Positions 33,629 through 45,850 of a DNA stretch of 64,000 nt are shown here, piece after piece; position 1 is the stretch's first letter; each line of letters starts with the position of its first letter. Both the position numbers and the translations under genes were made by a program. The DNA is from Toxonevra muliebris (Eukaryota; Arthropoda; Insecta; Diptera; Pallopteridae), in the NCBI GenBank assembly GCA_963691655.1, contig OY829327.1, positions 64,616,079 to 64,680,078 on the forward strand. The letters are read 5' to 3'. A model generated the notes under the pieces. The model was not told where the DNA came from. It made no database searches and saw only the letters and a list, made by a program, of their open reading frames with translations.

Positions 33629-34150
33629 GAATATACCTCGCGATGATTACTAGCGAGCGTATATGACAAAATGCCCTCTTGTGGCAAAGTACTTGCTTGG
33701 AACCGTGTGTTTTGAATATATCTCGCGGTGCAAAGTAGCGAGCGTACTGTGGTAATGTCCAGCGTTGAACCGTATGTGAATCGTCTTTTGGCAATGCGAT
33801 GCGTGGAATCGTATTTGCTGAATATACCTCGCCATGATTAGTAGCGAGCGTGATGTGGTGCGTGGAATCGTATGCAGATGAACTTGTGGCAATGCAATGC
33901 ATGGAACTCTGTGGCGATGTAATGTGTGGAACCGTATGGGGGATCTCTTGTGGCAATGCACGTGCTTCGAACTGTGTGCTTTGAATATACCTCGCGGTGC
34001 AAAGTAGCGAGCGTATATGAAAACATGCGCGGAACCCTTTGGCAATGTGCTGCGTGGAATCGTATATGGAATCTCCTGTGGCAGTGTGCGTGCTTGGAAC
34101 CATACGTATCGTATATACCTCGCGGTGCATAGTAGCGAGCGTATATGGCA
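33629..34150 (-). repeat. Five tandem hairpin monomers
   Basis: Five copies of a CTCGCggtgcaaagtaGCGAG hairpin at about 33637, 33722, 33827, 33990 and 34119, each after ATATAC and linked by GTGGAATCGTATnTG / GTGGCAATGnG spacers, 85-163 bp apart. GC content is clearly above the surroundings. Position just upstream of the LINE ORF1 on the minus strand suggests 5'-UTR promoter monomers. The long open frames here are by-products of the repeats. Confidence 0.65.
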
Positions 34151-34195
34151 GTAGGCGATGAATCCTGTGGCAGCGTAATGCGTGCATCCGTATGT

Positions 34196-34480
34196 GTGAA
34201 TTTCATTCACAAAAGTTTATTTTTTTCACACAAGAGTTTATTTTCTGTTTCAAGACTTTCTTTTTTTTTCAACAAGAGTTTATTAATAATTTCACAGAAG
34301 AGTTTTCTTTTAGCCCGATAGTCTATGGGTCTTTTACTTTATGCACTCGTTGCCCCTACGGGTCTTTTACTTCTGTTTTTTTGTATTTTGTTGTTATTAT
34401 TAATTTTTTTCCACTATGTGTCTCAATTGTCTGAGTTTTTTTTTATTTTTTTTTTTTTTTTTATTTTTCTTTTAATTCAG
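34196..34480 (-). repeat. Leader-like region with short repeats
   Basis: Four spaced CAnAAGAGTTTATT-type units (34205-34310), two GGGTCTTTTACTT units (34328, 34369) and long T runs. Lies between the monomers and the PBS, so it may be LTR-element leader. Confidence 0.45.
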
Positions 34481-34499
34481 GGTCCCTGCTCGGGCGCCA
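34481..34499 (-). promoter_or_regulatory. Primer binding site, tRNA-Lys type
   Basis: Minus strand TGGCGCCCGAGCAGGGACC, directly next to the LTR end. It differs at one base from the PBS for tRNA-Lys(UUU) (GAACAG there), and that change still allows G-U pairing. Confidence 0.8.
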
Positions 34500-34969
34500 T
34501 GTAACGCACAGTTCTTCCACAGGCCGGGGTAGAGCTCAGCAGGCTCCAGCGGTTCGTTGGTTACAGAAATTTAGTATTTTGCAGGGGAACCCTCACTTTT
34601 TATTGAGACATATTTCTTTTCAATTCAATAGTTTTTTAATTCACTTTTAGTTTTTATAATGTTTTACAATAACGATAATATATACACATAAACTGATTGC
34701 ACTATCCTCTCGTGCTCGAGCTTGCTGTGCGTGGACGACGATGGATGATACGCCTGATAGGGCGTACTTGCTGAGCGTTAGTGACAAACTTGCTGAGCGT
34801 TGGTGACAAACTAGCTGGGCGTTGGTAACGGTAACGGTTAATTAGTGCACCGTTTACTGGCGGCGCAGCGACTACGAGACGCGGGTGAAGTAGAGCGTCC
34901 TGTTATTTTCTCTACGCTGTCTCAAGCTTCCGACAGTCCATCTGGGGTCATGTAATAGGGACTATAACA
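34500..34969 (-). repeat. LTR (470 bp)
   Basis: Bounded by TGTAAC at 34500 and ATAACA at 34969 (TG...CA ends) and flanked by the PBS. Internal GCTGAGCGTTGGTgACAAAC-type repeats occur at 34770-34830. No partner LTR in the window. Confidence 0.7.
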
Positions 34970-35299
34970 TCCAAGTGGCACCACATGGTCTGGTTAAAGC
35001 GTTTAGTACTGTATTGTGGTGGTTAAGCCAACAATACATGCGCTTGGTTGCTTATCCCTATGCTTATGATTTTACCTATTTGCCTTCTACTCACCCGTGC
35101 TATGATCCCACGATGTAGTCGCCTTGCCGGCCTGCGTAAACTGCCTGCACAGCCTACACAGCCTGCTCCTTCTTCCTCAAATTCCAGTCGACGCTGTCGC
35201 TATTGGAATTCGCAGTGTCGCTGTCATGTTCTCATTGGCTGGCTCAATCGCGTGTTATTCATAATTAAAATTTTTTAATTATCATCGCAGTAAGCCGTT
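34970..35299. other. GC-richer unassigned stretch
   Basis: An 8-bp-stem palindrome (TGTATTGT...ACAATACA) at 35012-35038. 35100-35240 is GC-richer, with an open frame I cannot assign. Confidence 0.35.
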
Positions 35300-36096
35300 T
35301 GCAAACCTTTACAAAATACCGTGATCACATTAGAAATATATAATAATGTCTTTTGTGTGTTTGCATGTTTTATACCTTTGTCGGTATTTTTTTTTTTTGT
35401 TGTATATTTAATTTTTTCCACCACGCCGATAAAAAAAAATATATTGAAAATAAAAATTATTTAGTCCCCGCTTCAAGTGGGATTCGAACTCACTATTCCA
35501 CAACTCTTTCCTACATACAATACTTTACCTTCCCTTCTAACCAACTCATGCACACACCACTATGAAATACTGTGATCAAATTAGTAATATGTAGTTACAT
35601 TCATGTAAATGAAAAAGAATTTCAAACGCAAAGCTCATACGCATTCTTTTCTGCTTTGTGTTTGTGTGGTGGAAATCTTAGGGAGCGAAATAAAAAAGGC
35701 TTCGATTCTAGGAAAAACATAAATATTTACAATATCAAATGTAAGGGAACAAATTTTTAATATAAAAATGCATTTTACAGGTAAACTATTAACTTTAGAT
35801 ATATGCCACCACTGACTTTATAATCTATAATCTTTCTATTCATAATTTTTATGTATCTCTTATAGTTTAAGCAGCATTTTGCATTAAGTAGCTAAATTTT
35901 ATAAAAAAGCTGTCTTTGGTCCAAATAATGGTCTACATATATTAAAGAAACTTTTTAAAATTAACTTAAAATAAATATCGACTTAACTCGACAAACGTCA
36001 AAAGCAATTACATACTAAATTTCATGACAATCCGGTGCAAATATAGAAATCTATTAGGACTAAACATTTAACAGAGCTCTATTTTATATATATAGA
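35300..36096 (-). mobile_element. Truncated Helitron copy
   Basis: Reads on the minus strand from TCTATATATATAAAATAGAG at 36096 leftward, matching the first 740 bp of the Helitron at 58153, including its first tRNA-like unit (35555 to 35465; box A TGCATGAGTTGG, box B AGTTCGAATCC). The 3' hairpin end is absent. Confidence 0.75.
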
Positions 36097-36142
36097 TTGT
36101 GTATGCAATTTGTGCGTGTTTTGAAATAAATATATAGTCTTT

Positions 36143-36490
36143 TCAACAAGAGCGTGTACGGCCTAAGTCTTTTAAAGAAATGCCCCAATCAAAAAAAATA
36201 TCCCACATTATTTTTAAAAATTTTTTTGTCCAATGCGCCGACATATTAATATTGTGTCCATAACTTTCAGGAATTTTGTGGTATCGTGAGGTCATACTAT
36301 TAACTAGCTTTTCAGCGTATGATTGCGGCAAATACCGCCATTTTGACTTAAGCTGTAGTTTCAATTGGGCAATGCTCTTAGTTTTTTTTTCCTCATCTTA
36401 AGCTTAATAATTGCTCAAACATTTTCAATGTGGTTAGCATCTGGAGATAGAGAGGCGCAGTCCAAAATTCTTATCGAATTTTGTTGTTTT
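36143..36490 (-). pseudogene. Tc1-like (DD34E type) transposase C-terminus
   Basis: From about 36470 leftward: LDCASLSPDANHIENV, a stop (Trp expected), AIIKLKMRKKKTKSIAQL, then KWRYLPQSYAEKLVNSM. The SPDxNxIENxW block holds the catalytic Glu. The DNA further right (36500-36700) has a possible FRQDN second-Asp remnant but is too decayed to call. Confidence 0.65.
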
Positions 36491-36825
36491 CACTTACTGT
36501 ACAAGCGACTTTGATGTTAAAGCCCTCTTAAAGCACTCAATTTCCTTTCCTAAACCAGTTATTGGCAGAATATACAATAAGAGCCTATGCTGGTATAAAT
36601 GGATTATGTACTGGATATCCAAATTTCTCGTAAACATGGTTATCCTGTCGAAACTCTGTTTTGAATTATTATTTTGGGGATGTGCACCGCTTCCTAAAGA
36701 ACTATTGTGCCCCCTTCGAGGATTATAGTATTATCATAGTATAGTATTCCTATGAGCCTTATAATCATTAAAGGTTTATAGTATTTCTATAAGTCCTATG
36801 GTATTTGGTAATCTCCCGAGTACGT
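36491..36825. other. Unassigned junction
   Basis: A run of ATAGTATTaT-type short repeats at 36724-36800; otherwise decayed Tc1 or host sequence. Confidence 0.35.
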
Positions 36826-37545
36826 TTACCGGTTTTGCATAAGCATAGGATATTGCCCTTGAATGTGGTTTGGAGTCTCAGTATCCTCCTCACAAAATCT
36901 ACATAACTCATTATTGCATATTCGCAGGTTTGTCAGGTGATAGTTAAGCCTGCAATGCCTTGTCAGAATACCTGTTATAATTCTCAGATTCTTTTTTGAT
37001 AAATCCATACATTCTTTAAATCTTATTAGTTTGTATGTTCCTAAAACAGTTCTTGATTGTTCCATTCCTGGTATATTATCACAGTATGATGTTCGCAGTT
37101 TTTATTCTTCTTTCTTTAACGTCATTGTTTGAGACCTTTTACTTATTCCACAAAAGGGTTCGGCTCCTACAAATGGGTTTCTGCCCCCTTTTTTTTGCTA
37201 ACTTATCTGCCTTCTCATTGCCTTCTATTCCTACATTGCCCGGTACTTAAAGTATCCAGACCTTGTTATGCAAACCAAGCGTATTAAGTTTCTCAAGACA
37301 CTCCCTAACCAGTTTAGAGGTTACCTGATAGGATTCGAATGCCTTGGCTATCGCTTGACTGTCAGAATCGCAATGTTCTGATTACGATAGTTCCGCTTGA
37401 GGTTAAAGTTAACACATCTGCCTATGGCGTATATTTCCGCCTGAAAGATACTGGTGTATTTGCCCATGGGGTCGAAGTATTTTATACTTGGTCCATATAC
37501 CCCCGCTCCTACTCTTTCATCAGTAAGAGACCTGTCTGTATACCA
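36826..37545 (-). pseudogene. LOA-like LINE copy 1: RNase H and C-terminus
   Basis: Reads HWYTDRSLTDERVGAGVYGP, KYTSIFQAEIYAIGRCVNFN, a damaged third motif, then SKKNLRIITGILTRHCRLNY and CRFCEEDTETPNHI. Parallels copy 2 (42223-43050). This is the 3' end of the outer LINE, separated from its RT by the element at 37548-39660. Confidence 0.8.
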
Positions 37546-37547
37546 GT

Positions 37548-39660
37548 GCCCTATTTCACCAAATACAATTTACAATTACAAATTTGTGCTTGTGAATTAC
37601 AATTACAAATGTGTAAAACCATTTTTCGTTTCATAAGTTACAACTCTCAAATTCACAAATTTGTAATAAAAGGCAACAAAAATTGTAAGAGAGCACTTGT
37701 ACATTACAAGAGTAAAAAAATGACGGTTCACGAAATTTTCGTATGACTTGTAAATAACCAATTTTTTTATACAAGTTTGTGACATTAATGTATAATAACA
37801 TTTACTAATGAGCGAACAAATTAAAATTTTCGCGGCTTCTTTGATTAAGAAGTATTTCTACCTAAAAATTTTCAAATTAATTATTTTTAAAACTCTTTTT
37901 TTTTTATATATATATGTACATAAAGAAAAATAAAATCATTTTAAAAGGGCATAGCCGGGTTTCCATGTCAGAAATGCCCACAAACCGAATCAAGTTTCGC
38001 ATGGATCCTTTTGAAGCACTTGATTTAAGAATGTTTTGGCTAAATTGTCAGACCATTATTTGCAATTTTTAATGAGTAATAGCGGATTTTGTAAATTTCG
38101 CGTTTTTCAGCCTAAGTCGTCATAGGAAAAATCTGAAAAAATTCACAGTGATTTTTTGGTTTTGGAGACATATTTGGAATTTTTTTCGTGTATTTTCTTA
38201 TGCGAAACTCGCGATGAAAAAAATTACGAAAATTTTTATATGCGTTTTTTTCATACTAAAAATAGGTTTACCACTCTAATTTTTCCTATGTAAATAAGTC
38301 GCTTCCGGATACTCATACTCCAATTTTTTCAGATTTTTCCAAGGATAAATTTTTTTTGAAATTTTGTTGGCTTCACATGAAAGCCTAATGCAATTACAAC
38401 AACAAACAATTCCATGATTTACTTACGTAGAGTGTAAAAAATTCGGTTTCTGCATTATTCTGGAAAAAGTGTACTTCGTAGGTTATTCCGATGTTGTGTC
38501 CGATGACCCCCTATAATTTTTAGCAAGAAACATTTTCTCCAAAGACAGTATAATAGTTTTTCCAACGGCTCTCGTTTTAACGGCCATTTTCAAGAGGAAG
38601 GGTAAAAGATGGAAGAAAAGTGAATACTCAAAAATTGTTAATCTCTTTGTGTTTAACAACTTTGCTAGGGTGGTAAAAAAAATGTTTGAGTTTTTATAAA
38701 TAAAATGTTCAAAAAAAAATTCTGCGAAAGTAACAGATGGCTGATAGTTAATAGCTGTAATTGATTTTTTTATGGCCTTATGGCATTTCATATGGAATGC
38801 CAATTTCGGTTTTTAATTTTTTTGACTCTCGTCTACACCTTGGAAAAATCTGTAAAAATTGGAGTATGAGTATTCGGAAGCGACTTATATAAGAAAAATC
38901 AGAGTAGTAAACCTATTTTTAGTATTAAAAAATCGCATATAAAAATTTTCGCGATATTTTTCATTGCGAATTTCGCGTTAGAAAATTTGGGAAATAATTT
39001 CAAATGTGTCTCCAAAACCAAAAAATTACCGTGAGTTTTTTTAGATTTTTCCTTTGGCTAGTTAGGCTGAAAAACGCAAAAACGAAAAATACAAAATCCG
39101 CCATTACTCATTAAAAATTGGAGATAATGGTCTGACAATTTATCCAAATCATTCTTAAATCTAATGCTTCAAAAGGGTCCATGCAAAACTTGATTCGGTT
39201 TAGGGGCATTTCTGACATGGAAACCCGGCTATGTTCTATGGTAGACATGTTTATTAATTTAAAAATTTTTTTTAAACTAATCTACATTCTTAAGATGCTG
39301 ATTAAAAACTGTAAATATAAAAACATACTGCTAAAAGTATGACGAAAATCGAACAATAAACAATTGTGGCCATTTTACAGGCGATTTCTTTTTGTAAGAA
39401 ATCCCTACAAATGTTACAAATTTGTGATTAGTCGTCTGTTTGGTGAAACAAAAAACTACAAAATAGTAACATTTCTACAAATTTGTTACTTGTAAATTAC
39501 AACTACAAATCCTGTTTGGTGAAACAAATATTGAAAAATTTGTTATTACAAGTCCGAATTCACAATTGTAGGAATTGGGTGAAACCACATTTAAAGATTT
39601 TTTTACAATTTTGTGAGAATTTCCTTACAATTCACATATTTGTAAGTTGGTGAAATAGGC
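37548..39660. mobile_element. TIR element inserted in the LINE RNase H
   Basis: Ends CCTATTTCACCAAAT... and ...TTGGTGAAATAGG are inverted. Subterminal regions carry many ACAAATTTGT/TTACAATT palindromic words on both sides. The LINE frame reads PVHWYTD across the two flanks once the element is removed. It contains a foldback (37947-39236) as a nested second insertion or as its core. Confidence 0.7.
37947..39236. mobile_element. Foldback element with about 400-bp arms
   Basis: Left arm 37947-38343 (GGGCATAGCCGGGTTTCCAT ... TCAGATTTTTCCAAGG) is inverted at 38838-39236. The spacer of about 490 bp has no recognised protein. Arms are roughly 85 percent identical by eye. Confidence 0.82.
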
Positions 39661-39699
39661 CACAGGTTATAATTTGTTGGTTTATATTGTAGGTTTCAA

Positions 39700-42130
39700 G
39701 CAAACCTCCCCAATCCTTTTTATTAATTAGTTTTGTTTTAAACTTTTTAGTAATACTAAACTGCAGTATCATGGTATCTCACGGTATTGAAATTTCAGGA
39801 AATTGCTTCGTAAGAATATTAAACTTCTTTCGATTTAGGCAATGACCTGAACCGATATATGTTGGAAACATTCTATAAATGGCCCTCTTTGCCTGCATGT
39901 GGAAGAGGGCTGCTGTTGGACATGTTCTCATAGCCCCAGTTATGCAAACACGTCCTAATCTTTGAAGTTTATTCAACTAATTGACAGCAGTTTGCCGCAT
40001 TGGTAGTACAATTACCGTATACATCCATCGTAGTATTTTTCGTATACACCTCCAACTTTTCCCAGCAAGTAATTTACAGGTCATAAGTGCTCTTGTAACC
40101 TTCTTTGTTACTAACATGTGTTTTCCAGAGTAATTTGTGGTCGAAAGTTATTCCCAGAAGTTTTACCTCTGTATGTAGTTTGACCTCCGTACCATGCAAA
40201 CGAATGGTCTTCAAGTTTTTAAGCTTATGTTTCCTTGTAAATGGTACAATTGTAGTTTTTGTTGGATTAATATTCAGCCCTACTTTTAAAAACAATTTTT
40301 TCGTGACTTTTAGTCCCAATTGGATTAAATCAGATAGAGTATTTTCAAATTTACCTCTACATATTATTACTACATCGTCGGCATAACCCTGGATCATAAG
40401 CCCAGTGTTTGTTAATTCCTTCAGACCTTTTACGTAACCCCACCTTGTGGGCAACCTTTTCTTCTATTTGCTACTAGAGAGCCTGTACTTATCGGTATCT
40501 CGACTGCTTTGGTTTTCAGAATGGTTCCCATCCAACATGCCAAGGTATTATTAACCCCTCTGCGGATGAGAGCTTCTTTTATTGCTTCATCCGTGGTGTT
40601 ATCGAAAGCCCCTTCGATATCTAGAAACGCACATAAAGCTATTTCTTTTGCTTCTAGAGTGTCCTGTAGTACATCTGTCAATTGGATCAGGGCAGTTTCT
40701 GTTGATCTACCTGCCCTGTATGCATGTTGACAAGGATGAAGCGGGACATTTACTATGACTGTCGTCCTTACATAGTTATCTATCATTTTTTCAATAGTTT
40801 TAAGTACAAATGAAGTCAAGCATATTGGTCAGAAGGACTTTGGGTGAAGAGATCCTTCTTCCCTGCCTTCGGAATAAAGACCACCCTTGCTTGCCTCCAT
40901 GCCTTTGGTATATAACCCAAGGCTATACTTCCTCTAGCAATTTTCATAAGTGGACGAGAAAGAATTTCTATCCCCTTTTGCAGCAAAACGGGAAATATGC
41001 CATCTATGCCTGGTGTTTTAAATGATTTGAATATACCCACTGCCCACCGCAGCCGTAATTCTGAGCATATTTCCCTCGCTACCTTCCAGTTTTCTTTTTT
41101 CGTTCTATATAATTGTGTCGTTGGCACAAAAGATCTAGGGAAATGAGTTTGAAGAAGTAGTTGAGCCTTTTCTTCCGCATTCTCAGTATAACTTCCATAA
41201 CTTCCATCGTCCCGTTTCAGGCTGACGGAAGGTAAGGTTTTATCTTTGGCCATAACTTTGTATAATCTTGAGGCATCTGTAGTCTGCTTAATATTTTCAC
41301 AAAAACTTCTAAAGCTTGTGCGCTTTGCTTCTCTAATTTCATTGTTATATGTCGTTAGTAAACTTCTATATCTTGTCCATCCCCCAGTTTGTTCTGCTCG
41401 GTTGAACAACCTGCGAATCTCAGTTCGCAGTTTAGCTAGGTCCTTGTTCCAACAAGGTACGTCTTAAGATGAGTTTACTGTACTTATGGGACAGCCTTCT
41501 TCATATGCATTAGTGACGACCTTGTTAAAATTTTCTACCATTGTTTCTAGTTTTAGTTCATTTCTGATATGATTGCCAACTTCTACACAAGTTGTATAGT
41601 TGCTCAGATTAACTAGTATATATCCCAATTTCTTTTCTTGGGATTTCTTACTATTCTGTTGATTTCGGGAGAGCCCTCAATATTAAATCTTATTATTCTA
41701 TGATCTGATCACTCGAAACTTTCCAGTTATTGACTAGCCCACTCATAAGAAAATTTCTTAGTATTATATCTAGTACGTGTTCTAGTTACGAAAATTGGTG
41801 TGTTACCCAAATTAAAAATTTCTAATCTATTACTAAGGATAAATTCCAGAATGTACTCACCCCTTTGGTTTGTGTCCGTGCTAACCCACACCTCGTTGTG
41901 AGCATTGGGATCACATCCGAGTATAAACCGTAGTTGCTTCTTGTTGCAGTAGCTCACCAGTTTATCGACCAGGTCCGGTGGAGCATGGATGTCGTCTCCT
42001 GGGAAGTATCGCGATGCTACTACAACATCACGTATGCTTCCGTTGATGTTCATCGGTATCTGAACTGCTACCAGATCCCCCGACAGGAACTCTGAAAGAC
42101 ATAAGAACTTCAAACTGTTTGTTAATAACA
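39700..42130 (-). pseudogene. LOA-like LINE copy 1: endonuclease 3' part and RT
   Basis: From 42130 leftward: SLKFLCLSEFLSGDLVAVQI, FILGCDPNAHNEVW (endonuclease), FKTPGIDGIFPVLLQKG, HAYRAGRSTETAL, LCAFLDIEGAFDNT, RKGCPQGGV, QGYADDVVIICRG, LNINPTKTTIVPF and VCITGAMRTCPTAAL. Several frameshifts and a deletion after CPQGGV. The 5' part of the same copy is at 48045-49400. Confidence 0.85.
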
Positions 42131-42222
42131 TTGTATTGTATTGTATTATAGAGGTTTCTGTCGTTGTACCGCGACCTATAAGATCTATTGTACGTCCCTC
42201 TTTTCTATCTAGTCTAATCTGC

Positions 42223-45200
42223 CTAGAGTACCTCATCCAGTCCAGTCTCCCTCAAGAATTTGAGTATTGCGCCCGGATCTATGGATGCCAGTTCGGTACT
42301 GGGCACTTGGTGCATGCCCAGACATTTCCTTCTTTTGTGGATCAGTGCTCCACATTGAGCTAAAATATGTTCTGATGATTCGTCTTCCTCATTACAAAAC
42401 CTACAAATTGAGCTTTGCTCAACCCCTATCTTGCAAAGGTGTTCTCTGAGCCCGCAATGCCCAGTCAGAATACCAGCTAATATGCGCAAACTGTTTTTGT
42501 TGAGACCAATGCAGAATGTGTATCTACTCTTATTATAATTACCTAAAAGCGCTTTGGATTGCCTCAGTCCCGTAAGATTGGTAAAGAGTTCTTGCCTCTT
42601 GTTCCTCTCTTCTTGCCTGAGTAATTCCCTGATTACGCTATCTCCTATTCCACAGAAGGGTTCAGGTCCCACGAAAGTGGTTGCTGCCCCCTTTCTTGCA
42701 AGCTCGTCTGCCTGCTCATTACTTTCAATTCCTGCGTGTCCAGGGACCCAACATAGAGCGACTTTGTTGTTATTGCCCAGTTGATTGAGCTTGCTCAAAC
42801 AGTCCCACACCAACTTAGAGGTGATCTCAAAGGAACATAATGCTCGAATGGCTGCCTGGCTGTCCGACATGATAGCGATATCTTGCCGTTTGTACTTTCT
42901 ATCCAGGTTGAATTGCACACATATGCTAATTGCATGAATTTCAGCTTGGAAGATGCTAGGATACTTCCCCATCGGCTCAGAGTGTTTGATTCTTGGCCCA
43001 AATACCCCTGCCCCAGTTCCATCCTCGGTACGTGACCCATCTGTATACCACTTAATCGTGTGTTCTTTGAGTGTGTAGGTATACTCTACACCCTCCTATT
43101 CGTTTTTACTACTAAGTTTTGCAACGAAGTGTTTCTCAAAACTATACTGTTTGTCCATTCTGTTCAAGTCCAAGAGATAGTTGTCTTTCGTCGGGTTATC
43201 TCGGTTTCCAAGCCCTATAGATCTCATCGTCAACCTTTTGTTTCTTGTTCCTCTTACGATTGCTGCATTGGAGGCACTCTGTATCACGAGGTGTAATGGA
43301 GTGAGCTCCAATAGAACCTCTAGTGCAGCAATCGGACATGTTCTCATCGCTCCTGTTATACAGATACATGCCAACCTTTGAACTTTCCCTAATTTAGCTT
43401 TCGCTGTTTTTAGTTGAGTTCTCCTTGCCCACGCTACTGCTCCATATGTAATGATTGGCCTTACCATCATTGTGTACATCCAGCGCAGTACACTTGGTTT
43501 ACATCCCCAAGTTTTCCCTGCTAGCCTTCTGCATACCATTAGAGCGCGAGTGGCTTTACTTGTCACTGCCTCAACATGCGCTTTCCATGTGAGTTTACTA
43601 TCTAATACTAAGCCCAGATACTTTACCTCTTGCTTTTGTTCAATAACCTCCCCAGCTAGTGATATCGGTTTCCAGCGCGGGAGTGATCTTTTCCTGGCAA
43701 ATAGAACTATAGTGGTCTTTGCAGGGTTAATATTTAGCCCTACCGACCTGCACCATCTCCTAGTAATACCTAGCCCTCTTTGTATAATGTCACAAAGAAT
43801 TTCTTCAAATTTCCCTCTGGCTATGAGGACGATATCGTCCGCATACCCTTGACAGTCTATGCCCGCCTCTGAGAGTTTCATTAAAAGTTCGTCTACTACC
43901 AGGCTCCACATTAGAGGTGATAATACTCCTCCCTGTGGACATCCTCTGGTTGTGCTGACTGATATGGTACCTAGCCCTGTTTTCATCTCAGCTGTTCTAG
44001 AGGAGAGCATTTCCGACATCCATCTAGATGTTGTGTTATCTACTCCTCTTCGCCTTAGAGAGTTACTGACAGCCTCGTGTGAGGTGTTGTCGAAAGCTCC
44101 TTCTATATCCAGGAAAGCACATACTGCTACTTCTTTCACATCTAGTGCCCCTTGAATCTTCCCCGCTAAGTCATGCAGAGCTGTCTCGGTAGACCTGCCT
44201 GCTCTATATGCATGCTGATTGGGGTGCAGTGGATTTATGTCTAAGACTTTACATCGTATAAAGTTGTCAACCACCTTTTCAACATAAACGATGTTAAGCT
44301 TATAGGTATGAAGGACTTAGGGTTGGTGGTATCTTTTTTGCCCACTTTTGGTATAAATACCACCTTTGCCCTTCGCCAAGCTGTTGGTATGTACCCAAAA
44401 GCGAGGCTACTTCTCCCTATATTAATAAGGAATGGCATTATTTCCTTTATGCCCTTCTGTAAGAGAGCAGGAAATATGCCGTCAAGACCAGGTGATTTAA
44501 ATGGTTGAAAAGTGTTTAACGCCCATTCCAATCTAGGCGCAGAGCATATTTCTGCTGCTACCTTCCTGTCTACTCTGTTTATTCTTCTAGGCTGCTCCTC
44601 TGAATTCCTGCTATCTAACCCGACACTTCCAGGGAAGTGTGTTGCTAGTAGCATTTCTGCTCGTTCCTTTTCATTACAGGTGAAGCTGCCATCTGATTTC
44701 TTCTGCGCCATTCTCATGTCCTGCCCTGCTTTTGCAAAGGTTTTATATATCCTTGATGCAGCAGGTAGAGATGAGATATTGTCGCAGAAGTTCCTAAAGC
44801 TAGTTCTTTTAGCCTTCCTAATTTCTTTATTATATTCTGTTAGTTTATCCCTATAAGCCTGCCATTGTCCGCTCCGTTTTGCTCCATTATGGAGCCTAGG
44901 TGCTTCGGTTCTAATGTCACTTAGGGTACTATTCCACCATATGGCGTCCTTTCCTAGACTTTCCGCTTTTTCCGGGCAGCTGCTCTCGAAAGCATCTAGT
45001 ATTGCTTCGTTAAGTTCATTTACGGAATATTCGAGCTCATGATGATTTTTTATCACCTTGCACGATTTAATACCTTCTAAGTTACACTTAAGTACTTCTA
45101 TGTATTCTGTCCAGTTTGTTTTCCTGGGATTTCTAAAGGACGGTATTTCGGTACTTGTGCCCTCTAGGAGGAACTCTATGATTTTATGATCAGAGAGTGA

Positions 45201-45845
45201 GTCCTCTTTGGATACCCTCCAGTTCTTGACTAGTCCTACTATATTTGGACTGCATACTGTTATGTCTTATACTTCTTTCCTAACTCTAGTAACAAACGTA
45301 GGTTCATTCCCTACATTTAATATTTCTAGATTAGCGGATAAGATAAATTCTAAAAGGTACTCACCTCTGCTGTTGTCGTTGGTGCTGCCCCATATGGTAC
45401 TGTGAGCGTTCGCATCGCATCCGAGGAGAAGCGGCAGTCTGTGCCTGTTGCAATACTCCACCAGTTGCCTCACTTCTGGCGGCGGTGGTGACGACTCCTC
45501 ACCCGGAAAATATGCCGATGCCACTACTATGGCGCGTTTGCTGCCCTCGATGTTAAGGTGGGCTTGAATTGGAACTAAGTCCCGTGACATGAATTCTGTA
45601 AGACAAACATAATTAATGTTGTTTCTAATTAGAATACAGGCCCTTGGATTATCCTGCCTGTTATCCCAAATTACCTTGCCGATTTTACAGGCCATTCCTC
45701 TGATTGCACCTTGGTAGTTCCAGGGTTCTTGGATCAGTATCAGGCCCAGGTTAAATTTTGAAAATGTCCTTGCAATCACCGCCGAGGCGGCTCTTGCGTG
45801 GTGAACGTTAACCTGGGCACATTTGATGCCTGTTCCGCTGCTCAT
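42223..45845 (-). pseudogene. LOA-like ORF2: endonuclease, RT, RNase H
   Basis: Domains in order. Endonuclease: AQVNVHHARAAS, LILIQEPWNY, VVASAYFPG, LLLGCDANAHSTIWG, SDHKIIEF. RT: FKSPGLDGIFPALLQKG, CAFLDIEGAFDNT, RGCPQGGVLSPLMW, GYADDIVLIARG. RNase H: WYTDGSRTEDG, FQAEIHAIS, MSDSQAAIRAL, NEQADELARKG, all four acidic residues kept. It ends with CRFCNEEDESSEHILAQC. Lesions are a TAA after TRVRKEV (about 45267), a frameshift near 44270 and a TAG near 43096. Otherwise intact. Confidence 0.9.
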
Positions 45846-45850
45846 AGAGC

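Noticed and set aside
33564..34210. Overlapping long minus-strand frames (up to 207 codons)
   Set aside because: All three minus frames stay open because the DNA is a tandem repeat without stops; no conserved protein pattern.
35465..35555. Possible real tRNA gene
   Set aside because: Box A and B are good, but the acceptor and anticodon arms do not fold correctly and the unit sits inside a Helitron copy.
37339..37746. 135-codon + strand frame
   Set aside because: It runs antisense to the LINE RNase H and into the inserted TIR element.
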